This document shows, one piece after another, positions 18,748-25,831 of a DNA stretch of 64,000 nt. The stretch is from Cyclobacterium lianum (GTDB lineage: Bacteria > Bacteroidota > Bacteroidia > Cytophagales > Cyclobacteriaceae). Position 1 is the stretch's first letter. Each line of letters begins with the position of its first letter. The position numbers and the translations under genes are program-made. The notes below the pieces were generated by a model. It was not told where the DNA came from. It saw only the letters and a program-made list of their open reading frames with translations, and made no database searches. The DNA lies in NCBI RefSeq assembly GCF_900143075.1, contig NZ_FRCY01000010.1, forward strand, positions 1 through 64,000, given 5' to 3'.

Positions 18748-18771
18748 TTCTTTTGCATCAAGGCAAAAGAA
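18748..18771. repeat. 9-bp inverted repeat, interspersed element
   Basis: TTCTTTTGC (18748-18756) and GCAAAAGAA (18763-18771) form a perfect hairpin with a 6-base loop, followed by CCAAAAAATCAAG. Similar sequences recur between genes in related bacteria in my general experience; this is not verified here. It lies in the gap before the end of the DUF2905 gene. Confidence 0.5.
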
Positions 18772-18884
18772 CCAAAAAATCAAGACAAAAAAATCCTTCC
18801 CCTGTAATCCTGCCGCACCCCCGGTTTTTTGTCGGGCCTGCACTCTTTGTGTATTTAAATGTCAATCTTCATTTTCTTGACCCA

Positions 18885-19118
18885 TCATCCCCCGAATTTT
18901 CTCCACAAATAAAGGAACAAGGTCAACAGCAAACTAAGCAGAATGCTTGTTCCCAGGGGAAAATAAAAGCTAAAGTTTTCTTTTTTAAACACCATGTCTC
19001 CGGGCATCCCCCTGAAACCGGGGTATTTATTCAGGCCCCAAAGCAAGAGTCCGCCGAGAAGCAGCAGGAGACCGGTAAAAATCAGTATTTTTGCCAATCC
19101 AGGTAATCCGTTTTCCAT
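18885..19118 (-). CDS. DUF2905-family small membrane protein
   Basis: 77 residues. Two hydrophobic helices (about 9-27 and 53-72) are joined by the motif YPGFRGMPGDMVFKKENFSF, typical of DUF2905, whose GxPGD motif is well conserved. The function is unknown. The start codon is directly back to back with that of the divergent methyltransferase gene (CATATG at 19116-19121), so no intergenic base separates them. Confidence 0.8.
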   Translation of the reverse strand: MENGLPGLAKILIFTGLLLLLGGLLLWGLNKYPGFRGMPGDMVFKKENFSFYFPLGTSILLSLLLTLFLYLWRKFGG

Positions 19119-19844
19119 ATGTCAAAAATAAAGCATTCTAAAGGAATCCTCTACCTTATCCCCAATGTTTTGGCCGCCGGTACCGCTGATGCGGTCATGG
19201 CGCCCCAGGTCAAGTCGGTGCTGGAAGCTACCCGCTACTTTCTGGTGGAGGATTTCCGCACGGCCAGAAGATATATCAGCAGCCTGAAACTGGGGGTCAA
19301 CCTGGATGAGGTCCACATGGAAAAGCTGGACAAAAAGACACCTGACCCTCAGGTAAGGAAACTCCTGGATCCTGTTTTGAAAGGTCAGGATGCCGGGATA
19401 ATTTCAGAAGCCGGCTGCCCGGGTATAGCCGATCCCGGTGCCAGAGCGGTGGCCCGGGCCCATGAGCTGGGCATCAGGGTAGTGCCCCTGCCCGGTCCCT
19501 CGTCTATGTTTCTGGCCCTGATGGCTTCCGGTTTTAACGGACAGTCCTTTACATTCAGTGGTTATTTACCCATTGAGCGGAAGGACCGGATCAAGGCCAT
19601 CAAAGCACTGGAAATCAAAGTGATCGTGGAAAACACCACACAACTGTTTATGGAAACGCCCTTTAGAAATAACCGGTTGCTGGAAGACCTGCTGGAGCAG
19701 TTGAATCCGCAGACCCTGCTTTGCATTGCCAGTGAGCTGACAGGAGAGGGAGAGAACATACAAACCAAAAAGGTAGCGGACTGGCGTAAGGAAAAACCGG
19801 ATTTGCACAAGATACCGGCGGTATTTTTGATTGGAGCGTCTTAA
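19119..19844 (+). CDS. SAM-dependent methyltransferase, tetrapyrrole methylase fold (RsmI-like, short form)
   Basis: 241 residues. It has the tetrapyrrole-methylase fold seen in RsmI: LYLIPNVLAAG near the N-terminus, ISEAGCPGIADPGARAV (about 93-109, the SAM-binding loop) and VPLPGPSSMFLALMASGF (about 127-144). RsmI methylates the ribose of C1402 in 16S rRNA. This protein diverges in the N-terminal half and C-terminus, so it may be a paralogue with another substrate. The start chosen is the only Met before the fold and touches the divergent DUF2905 start. Confidence 0.8.
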   Translation: MSKIKHSKGILYLIPNVLAAGTADAVMAPQVKSVLEATRYFLVEDFRTARRYISSLKLGVNLDEVHMEKLDKKTPDPQVRKLLDPVLKGQDAGIISEAGCPGIADPGARAVARAHELGIRVVPLPGPSSMFLALMASGFNGQSFTFSGYLPIERKDRIKAIKALEIKVIVENTTQLFMETPFRNNRLLEDLLEQLNPQTLLCIASELTGEGENIQTKKVADWRKEKPDLHKIPAVFLIGAS

Positions 19845-19859
19845 AGGAAGACCGCTACC

Positions 19860-19882
19860 GGGTGAAGTAGGTCACTTCACCC
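19860..19882. terminator. 9-bp hairpin after the RsmI-like gene
   Basis: GGGTGAAGT (19860-19868) and ACTTCACCC (19874-19882) pair perfectly with a 5-base loop, 15 bp after the stop at 19844. There is no T-run after it, so termination is uncertain. The rest of the gap to 20135 holds a 6-bp hairpin at 19924-19938 and no gene. Confidence 0.35.
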
Positions 19883-20134
19883 TGCTATCATTGCTATCGT
19901 AAAAAGAAAAAAGCCGCCAAAAAGCCATTTGCAATGGCTAAACGTACATGTTTCCGGGAAAGATTTTTAAACGGTATGTCCAATGGATGCGGCATTACAA
20001 ATGCCTCGCTGGCGTTAAAAATATGATAAAAGGGATGTAGTTGCACACCCAGCCAAGGAGAGCTTCCGGATTTAATCACGTTTTTCGCTTTGTCTTAATA
20101 AAAGGGATGGTCAGGGTTCCGGTCGGAAAACCAA

Positions 20135-20695
20135 TTAAAAACTCTTTCCCAAACTAATTCCTCCCCAAAGTGGAATAAATTTTCGGAATCCTTCATTATT
20201 GAAATCAAGCGAAATAAAGGGTGTATAGCCTATCCTGAAAAAGAAGCCACCCTCAGGTTTTTGGTACCTGTAGCCTACCCTCAGGGGTACCACCGCATCC
20301 AACGTAACTTTATCTCTGAATTGTGAAGTATTCTGATTTTGTTCACCGATTACCGTTAAATAGGTCATAAAGCCAGTACCTATTTCCAAATGATGGGAGG
20401 ACCTGCCAAATAGGGCGGTAATTTCTAACGGTAATGTGGGAAGCCAATGGACCGATTTGGATGTATTGTAAGGCAGCTCCGATCGGTCGTCTCGTCACAT
20501 CGAAAAACCAGCACTGGCTGACAACTTAAGTTTTCCTTTTTGGTGAAAGATACGGGCATAGTTGGCCGCATATCTCCCCGCATTGCCTCCTAATTCAGCG
20601 TATACAGCATTTTTTGCAGTAAATGCCTCAGCTTCGGTTTGGGGAAAGCCTTCAACGACAAAGGCAAGTGTTAGCAATAGGAGAAAAAGTCGCAT
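20135..20695 (-). pseudogene. Outer-membrane protein gene interrupted by one in-frame stop
   Basis: From the Met at 20695 the frame begins with a signal peptide (MRLFLLLLTLAFVVEGFPQ) and runs through NAVYAELGGNAGRYAANYARIF, a beginning typical of small Bacteroidota outer-membrane barrels. A TGA at 20495-20497 follows ASAGFSM. In the same frame the protein continues RDDRSELPYN and ends with strands such as FFFRIGYTPFISLDF and the terminal WGGISLGKSF. Without the stop it would be about 186 residues. A single lesion suggests recent loss, a sequencing error or readthrough. An upstream Met at 20770 is less likely because it adds residues before the signal peptide. Confidence 0.65.
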
Positions 20696-21323
20696 TTTGA
20701 ATTTAACAAGACGAAAATTGCCCCCAGAGCCTTGGGCTTTTTCTGAATTCACTGTGTAAAATTGCTTCATGATGAGTATTTTTATAAACTTAAAACTTTA
20801 ATTCTGAAGTAAAACTAAAAGCCCAATAAAACAAATGGATCGACTTGATTTTTAGGCATATTATAAAAAAACCAAGGTGATTTATTATTATTTTATTCAA
20901 ATAGGAACAATATAATTTTTAATTGAGTATAAATCTATTCATTCCAATAATTACAACGTTGATACCCTGATATATGCGGCATGAATCTGTTGAACATCTG
21001 GGTAATACGGTTCTTTATTAGTTTTAGGCCCATGCAATGCCGGATTGCATTAGAAATGCGTAAATGGATAAGGATTTTTGAAAATGGATGTTCATAGCCA
21101 GTGCAGATGGTTCTTGGTCGGTACCATCAGGTTGACATCATCGAAAATACAAGGGTGAGGAGGCATACCCACCCAGCCAGAGATAAAATTTTACATTCAG
21201 CGAATGGGTGTAATTTTCGCTTTTTTTGCAAACCTATTTTAAATGGTTCTAAGGTATAGGAATCGGCCTGGATAAAAAATATCCCGCCGTTCCAGGGCTT
21301 ACGGTTTATCGGCTATCAATTTA

Positions 21324-21343
21324 CGATGGGCTTACACCCATCG
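21324..21343. repeat. REP-like hairpin
   Basis: CGATGGG (21324-21330) and CCCATCG (21337-21343) pair around the loop CTTACA. The flanks, with CCAGGGCTTACG before it and TTTCGCACTTGCAGGGCTTG after it, follow the pattern of extragenic repeats found in multiple copies in Bacteroidota genomes. Only one copy is in the window, so the repeat call rests on family knowledge. Confidence 0.45.
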
Positions 21344-21487
21344 CTTTGGTATTTCGCACTTGCAGGGCTTGATCCAATTTTTATTGCCTAAAAGGTTGAT
21401 TTACCAGCCTGCCTGAATCCGATGAGTCCCGTAAAGGGAAAGTGGGTTACCTAAAACAAAAATTCCGAATACAAGCTTCGCTTTAAC

Positions 21488-21528
21488 ATCCCTGCAAATT
21501 TAAAATTCATTTTTAAATTTGCAGGGAT
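21488..21528. repeat. Perfect 18-bp inverted repeat
   Basis: The arm ATCCCTGCAAATTTAAAA (21488-21505) is matched base for base by its reverse complement at 21511-21528, with a 5-base loop TTCAT. No T-run follows, so a simple terminator is not indicated. It lies about 275 bp upstream of higB with no gene on either side. Confidence 0.85.
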
Positions 21529-21775
21529 AAATGTCATTTCCAACCACTTTTTAAAGGGCCTATCAAACTATTTCCCTTTCCGGGCTAAACCGGCATTTAA
21601 TTTCGGGGGCTAACATGCATGGTACAGAAAAAGTTAGTTGGTGTTTCTCAAGACTTTTCTATATTTAAGGAAGTTAAATCCGCCGACTAAAAGGGAAGTA
21701 ACCGCAAGGGGTGTGGGTAGCAAGTAGTTATGCTGCATTTTAAATTCTCAAACCGGAAACTTTTACTTACCTTTA

Positions 21776-21788
21776 ACGTTAGTAACGT
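21776..21788. promoter_or_regulatory. Candidate operator of the higBA operon
   Basis: ACGTTA-G-TAACGT is a 13-bp palindrome 15 bp upstream of the higB GTG start and overlaps TACCTTTA, which resembles a Bacteroidota -7 element. HigA-type antitoxins bind palindromes in their own promoter, so this is a plausible autoregulatory site. Confidence 0.45.
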
Positions 21789-21803
21789 GAAACAGAATAC
21801 CTA

Positions 21804-22085
21804 GTGATAAAATCTTTTGGAGACAAGGAAACCGAAAAAATCTGGGATGGCATGCAATCCAGAAAGCTACCCGGAGAAATACAAAATGTCGCAAGAAGGA
21901 AATTAAGGATGATTAACAACGCCCAAATCATCGATGATTTACGTATACCTCCAGCAAATCACTTGGAAAAGTTAAGTGGAAAATTGGAAGACTATTATAG
22001 CATAAGGATTAATAAACAATGGAGAATCATCTTCAAATGGGAAAATGATACCGCTTTTAAAGCACAAATTGTAGACTATCATTAA
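21804..22085 (+). CDS. higB: HigB-type toxin, RelE superfamily
   Basis: 93 residues, normal for HigB. It starts with GTG (IKSFGDKETEKIWDG, the usual HigB opening) and ends INKQWRIIFKWENDTAFKAQIVDYH, with the conserved WR and final DYH. HigB toxins cut mRNA on the ribosome and halt growth when the antitoxin is lost. The antitoxin gene follows after 13 bp, the toxin-first order typical of higBA. Codons are more AT-rich than in the core genes, in line with acquisition. Confidence 0.9.
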   Translation: MIKSFGDKETEKIWDGMQSRKLPGEIQNVARRKLRMINNAQIIDDLRIPPANHLEKLSGKLEDYYSIRINKQWRIIFKWENDTAFKAQIVDYH

Positions 22086-22098
22086 TAAAGTGTAAGAA

Positions 22099-22398
22099 AT
22101 GGAAAAATTAAAAAATATACATCCAGGGGAAATACTAAAGGAAGAATTTTTAATCCCGCTTGAAATAACTGCTTACCGGCTTTCCAAAGAAACATTTATC
22201 CCCCAAACCAGAGTAAGCGAAATCCTAAAAGGAAAACGTCGGATAACGGCTGATACTGCTTTGAGACTCTCAAAATTTTTCGGGACCTCAGCTAAGTTCT
22301 GGCTAGGGCTCCAGGACGATTTCGATCTGGAAGAAGAGAATATTTCAAAACAAACTGAACTTGATAAAATAAAGCAGATTGGAGATCACGCAGCATAA
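22099..22398 (+). CDS. higA: HigA-type antitoxin, XRE family
   Basis: 99 residues. NIHPGEILKEEFLIPLEITAYRL opens a helix-turn-helix domain of the HigA/VapI type; the recognition region is TRVSEILKGKRRITADTALRLSKFFG (given here as residues about 35-60), then FWLGLQDDFDLE. It neutralises HigB and represses the operon. Its TAA stop (22396-22398) lies inside the first box of the attC-like element described next. Confidence 0.9.
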   Translation: MEKLKNIHPGEILKEEFLIPLEITAYRLSKETFIPQTRVSEILKGKRRITADTALRLSKFFGTSAKFWLGLQDDFDLEEENISKQTELDKIKQIGDHAA

Positions 22399-22524
22399 CC
22401 TTAGCTTGGGGTCAGCGGGCGGTTCCCGGGAAAATATAAGTTCAGTACTTTAATATTGATCAGTCAAGGGAGAAAGATAACGGCTTCAAAAGAACCCGCC
22501 GCCCACAAGCCCTGACCGTTAGTG
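22393..22524. repeat. attC-like imperfect inverted structure after higA
   Basis: The element begins with GCATAAC (22393-22399), overlapping the higA stop, and ends with GTTAGTG (22518-22524). TAAC pairs with GTTA. Inside, GCTTG (22404-22408) pairs with CAAGC (22506-22510) and GGGCGG (22417-22422) with CCGCCC (22499-22504), with unpaired bases between. The 132-nt length and box order resemble an integron attC site (R''-L''...L'-R'). The R' box deviates from the GTTRRRY consensus, so this is a candidate only. Confidence 0.35.
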
Positions 22525-22540
22525 TCAATGCAAAAAAGGA

Positions 22541-22568
22541 AAAGAGCCCCCGAAAACGAGAGCTCTTT
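22541..22568 (-). terminator. Possible hairpin terminator
   Basis: AAAGAGC (22541-22547) pairs with GCTCTTT (22562-22568). On the minus strand it is followed by TCCTTTTTTG. No minus-strand gene is seen upstream of it, so its role is unclear. Confidence 0.3.
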
Positions 22569-22601
22569 AAAAATCTTATACTTGATTACGTTATCAAATG
22601 A

Positions 22602-22761
22602 TTATATGACGTATCTCAAGACATAATAGGTTCCATTGCTGTGATTGTTGATCCAATAGACGACGTAGCTACGTCATTCTATTTGAAGTACGGATTCATT
22701 GAGCTGCCAGATTGCGGAAAAATGTTTCTTCCAATGAAAACAATTGTCCAATTGTTTTAAC
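22602..22761 (+). pseudogene. C-terminal remnant of a GNAT acetyltransferase
   Basis: An open stretch without a start codon reads IGSIAVIVDPIDDVATSFYL, then KYGFIELPDCGKMFLPMKTI and stops at 22761. This matches the end of GNAT acetyltransferases of the TacT/AtaT toxin type (a Tyr in the AxxFYxxxGF motif, then MFLPMKT). About two thirds of the protein, including the acetyl-CoA-binding loop, is gone. Its place next to higBA suggests a former toxin-antitoxin pair or gene cassette. Confidence 0.6.
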
Positions 22762-23083
22762 TTAAGCCAGTTGCCAACACCGGCGATGGTTCGTGCCCTG
22801 CGGGACAAACACCATAACCTGGACCGTTAATCCTCCCAAAACGACATTCAACAACGAAAGATCCCATTCTTTCAGGAAAAGCAGATTCGAGTTTCAACAA
22901 GATCCCTACCTGTGCCCTTTCATTCAGCACAGTGCAGGATGGTTCCTCTTGGGTCCTATTGTACTTTTAACCTGGATTTAATTGAACATGGTTTACCCAC
23001 AAGGTAAGCTGCCCCACATCAGAAGGGAAAAGTTTGGTGTGTAAATACTGGCGAATTACCTTCTGATGCTTATCTTTAACTGC
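22762..23083. other. Gap with possible decayed coding sequence
   Basis: About 320 bp without an intact gene. On the minus strand two protein-like open pieces (roughly 22765-22925 and 22960-23080) are separated by a stop. I cannot assign them to a family. A + strand frame at 22793-22981 has no support. Confidence 0.3.
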
Positions 23084-23110
23084 GGTTGCCAACAAAGGCA
23101 ACCTTATTTT
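23084..23110 (+). terminator. Intrinsic terminator or leader hairpin upstream of lutA
   Basis: GGTTGCC (23084-23090) and GGCAACC (23097-23103) form a perfect 7-bp stem followed by TTATTTT. It sits 28 bp before the lutA start. It could end upstream transcripts, or act as an attenuator if the lut promoter lies farther upstream. Confidence 0.5.
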
Positions 23111-23137
23111 GTTAGATAGCCAAAACACCTGCCCTGA

Positions 23138-23866
23138 ATGAAAGTCGGATTATTTATTCCCTGTTACGTAGAGCAATTTTATCCCAATGCGGCCATTGCC
23201 ACGCTACAAGTACTGGAAAAGGCAGGCGTAGCAGTGGAATACCCCCTGGAACAAACCTGCTGCGGTCAGCCCATGGCCAACTCGGGATACCAACAGTACG
23301 GGGAGGGTGCAGCCAGATTGTTTCGCAAAAATTTTGAAGATTATGATTACGTGGTTTGCCCTTCCGGTAGCTGTACCCTGCATGCCAAGGAACATATTCT
23401 TTCAGACAAAGAAGATGAACCAAAAATATATGAGTTGTGTGAATTTCTTACCGATGTACTGCAGGTAAAAACCCTTGATGCCAGCTTTCCTTTTCGAGTT
23501 GGTCTGCATGCCAGTTGCCACGGATTGAGAGGTCTTCATTTGGCCAAACCTTCCGAACTGATGATTCCGGAATTTAACAAGCCCCTGAGTTTACTGGAAA
23601 TGGTAAAAGACATTGATCTGGTTGAGTTGACAAGAAAGGACGAATGCTGCGGATTTGGAGGTACTTTTGCAGTGTTTGAGGAGGCAGTTTCTGTAGAAAT
23701 GGGAAGAGACCGGATCAAAGACCACGAACAGCAAGGGGTGCAGGTAATTACTGGCGCAGACATGTCCTGCCTCATGCACCTGGAAGGCCTCCTTCGCAGG
23801 GAAAAGAAACCCATCAGGGTCATGCACATTGCTGAGATCCTGAATGGACATTCACCGAAAAATTAA
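23138..23866 (+). CDS. lutA: Lactate utilization protein A, (Fe-S)-binding subunit
   Basis: 242 residues. Two cysteine-rich CCG domains are visible, the first with CCGQPMANSGY (about 42-52) and the second with DECCGFGGTFAV (about 166-177), with further Cys in SGSCTLHAKEH and LHASCHGLRG. The family supplies iron-sulfur clusters to the LutABC complex that oxidises L-lactate to pyruvate. It is the first gene of lutABC. No lactate permease or LutR regulator lies beside it. Confidence 0.9.
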   Translation: MKVGLFIPCYVEQFYPNAAIATLQVLEKAGVAVEYPLEQTCCGQPMANSGYQQYGEGAARLFRKNFEDYDYVVCPSGSCTLHAKEHILSDKEDEPKIYELCEFLTDVLQVKTLDASFPFRVGLHASCHGLRGLHLAKPSELMIPEFNKPLSLLEMVKDIDLVELTRKDECCGFGGTFAVFEEAVSVEMGRDRIKDHEQQGVQVITGADMSCLMHLEGLLRREKKPIRVMHIAEILNGHSPKN

Positions 23867-23879
23867 AGACCGATACCAA

Positions 23880-25256
23880 ATGAAACTCCCTCAGACCCAC
23901 GCTGCCGCAGCAGCGGACTTCCTAAAAGATACTGAAAGGAGCCATTGGCACGACGATACGCTCTGGCATGTCAGAAGCAAGAGAGATGCCACGGCGGAGA
24001 AGATCCCGGAATGGGAACAGCTCCGTATGCTGGCTTCCCAGATCAAGGACCATGTACTCTCCAATCTGGATAACCTGCTGGTTCAGTTTGAAAAAAATGC
24101 GAAAGCCAATGGCATAGAAGTGCTCTGGGCAAAAGATGCACAAGAGCACAATGAACACGTACTCCGTATTCTGCAAGAAAACCAGGTGAAGCAGCTCGTA
24201 AAAAGCAAGTCTATCCTGACAGAGGAATGTGGCTTGAATCATTTTTTGGAAGACAAGGGATATGAGGTGGTGGATACCGATCTGGGAGAACGAATCATAC
24301 AGTTTAACAAACAGGTACCCAGCCATATCGTGATGCCGGCCATACACCTGAAGAAAAAGGAGATCGGCGATATTTTTCACAAGCACCTGGGTACCGATGC
24401 GGGAGCCGACGATCCCCAGTACCTGACCGAGGCAGCCCGGCAGCACCTGAGGCAAAAATTCATTCAGGCACATGCGGCGATCACCGGCGTAAATTTCGGC
24501 ATCGCTGAGACGGGTGGCTTTGTGGTCTGCACCAATGAGGGCAATGCCGACATGGGTACCCATCTGGCTGACATCCACATTGCCTGCATGGGCATAGAAA
24601 AGCTGATACCCAGGGCGGCCGATCTTGGGGTCTTTCTGCGCCTTCTGGCCAGGAGTGCTACCGGCCAGAGCATCACCAATTACAATTCACATTTTCACCG
24701 ACCCAGGAAGGATAAAAAAATGTACCTTATCCTGGTAGATAACGGAAGGACCAAACAATTGGGCAGGGAGGATTTCAGGAACTCCCTGAAATGTATCCGC
24801 TGTGGGGCCTGTATGAATACCTGCCCCATTTACCGAAGGAGCAGCGGATTCAGCTACAACTCCACTGTACCTGGCCCTATAGGTTCCATACTTTCGCCCG
24901 GTATGGACCTGAAAAAACACAGTACCCTGCCTTTTGCCTCCACGCTATGCGGATCTTGTTCGGATGTATGTCCGGTAAAAATCAACATTCACGAGCAGTT
25001 GTACAAATGGCGGCAGGTCATCACAAAGGAAGGGCCCTCAGAACCTTCAAAAAAATGGGCCATGCGCTTTGGTGGGCAGGTAATGTCCAAGCCCAGGCTA
25101 TTTGATTTGATGGGCAAAATGGCCAGGAAGTCCCTCTCCATCAGCCCCAGAGGATTTGTTTACAACAGTTTCAATGCCTGGGGCAAACACCGGGAGCTTC
25201 CGGAAGTCCCCAAGGAAAGCTTCAAGGACTGGTACCAAAAAAACAGGAAAAAATGA
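23880..25256 (+). CDS. lutB: Lactate utilization protein B, ferredoxin-like and LUD domains
   Basis: 458 residues from the chosen Met (KLPQTHAAAAADFLKDTER), which matches the family's usual start; a Met 12 codons earlier would overlap lutA. A LUD domain (about 40-290) is followed by two 4Fe-4S motifs, CIRCGACMNTCPIYRR (about 301-316) and CGSCSDVCPVKINIHEQL (about 355-372), and a C-terminal helical region. It is the cluster-carrying core of the lactate oxidation complex. The stop overlaps the lutC start by 4 bp. Confidence 0.92.
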   Translation: MKLPQTHAAAAADFLKDTERSHWHDDTLWHVRSKRDATAEKIPEWEQLRMLASQIKDHVLSNLDNLLVQFEKNAKANGIEVLWAKDAQEHNEHVLRILQENQVKQLVKSKSILTEECGLNHFLEDKGYEVVDTDLGERIIQFNKQVPSHIVMPAIHLKKKEIGDIFHKHLGTDAGADDPQYLTEAARQHLRQKFIQAHAAITGVNFGIAETGGFVVCTNEGNADMGTHLADIHIACMGIEKLIPRAADLGVFLRLLARSATGQSITNYNSHFHRPRKDKKMYLILVDNGRTKQLGREDFRNSLKCIRCGACMNTCPIYRRSSGFSYNSTVPGPIGSILSPGMDLKKHSTLPFASTLCGSCSDVCPVKINIHEQLYKWRQVITKEGPSEPSKKWAMRFGGQVMSKPRLFDLMGKMARKSLSISPRGFVYNSFNAWGKHRELPEVPKESFKDWYQKNRKK

Positions 25257-25831
25257 GCAGTAAAGAAAGCATTCTGGCAGCCATTGCGAAAAATAAACCT
25301 GATCAGCTTCCCCTCCCGGAGCATCCGGAGTATCCCGTTGAAGGCGACCTGGTGGAGCAGTATAAAAACAGCATCAAATCCAACGGTGGTCAGGCCCTGG
25401 AGGTAAAAAACGTAGCCGAGATCCAGAGCTATCTAAACATGCATTTTCACGACAGCCAAATGATGCTTTCCCTTTCCTCTGCCGTGGAGGGGAATTTTGA
25501 CATAGAACTGGCGGAAGATCCTCACGATCTGGAACATGTAGAACTGGCCATTCTGGAAGGAGAGTGGGGAGTAGCAGAAAACGCTGCCATCTGGCTTCCC
25601 GAGACGCGGTTGAAGCACAGAGCCCTCCCATTTATTGCCCAACACCTGATCGTTTTGTTGAAAAAAGACAGGTTGCTGGGCAATATGCATGAGGTATATC
25701 AATCGATCAATATTTCGGATTTTGGATACGGTGTGTTTATTGCCGGACCATCAAAGACCGCTGATATAGAACAGTCACTGGTGATCGGAGCCCATGGTCC
25801 CCGCAGCATGACTGTTTTTCTGATGGATTAA
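25253..25831 (+). CDS. lutC: Lactate utilization protein C, LUD domain
   Basis: 192 residues forming a single LUD domain, with AILEGEWGVAENAAIWLPE (about 101-119) and the closing FIAGPSKTADIEQSLVIGAHGPRS-type motif (about 163-186) that is diagnostic of LutC. It is the third subunit of lutABC. Its ATG overlaps the lutB stop. Its own TAA stop overlaps the stop of the convergent isomerase gene in the 4-bp palindrome TTAA (25828-25831). Confidence 0.9.
   Translation: MSSKESILAAIAKNKPDQLPLPEHPEYPVEGDLVEQYKNSIKSNGGQALEVKNVAEIQSYLNMHFHDSQMMLSLSSAVEGNFDIELAEDPHDLEHVELAILEGEWGVAENAAIWLPETRLKHRALPFIAQHLIVLLKKDRLLGNMHEVYQSINISDFGYGVFIAGPSKTADIEQSLVIGAHGPRSMTVFLMD

Larger units (their letters stand above)
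20771..21775. other. Intergenic region with hairpins and no supported gene
   Basis: About 1 kb of AT-rich DNA. It contains a 7-bp hairpin (ATGCAAT/ATTGCAT, 21032-21050), a REP-like block around 21290-21375, a perfect 18-bp inverted repeat (21488-21528) and GTTATGC (21727-21733), which resembles an integron R' box. No open frame of convincing protein character was found on either strand. Confidence 0.5.

Noticed and set aside
21727-21733. GTTATGC as the R' box of an upstream attC
   Set aside because: I could not find a convincing paired partner 60-140 bp upstream, so no second attC is claimed.
22793-22981. A 62-codon open frame before lutA
   Set aside because: No motif and no start context; the minus strand looks more protein-like here, and both are probably decay.
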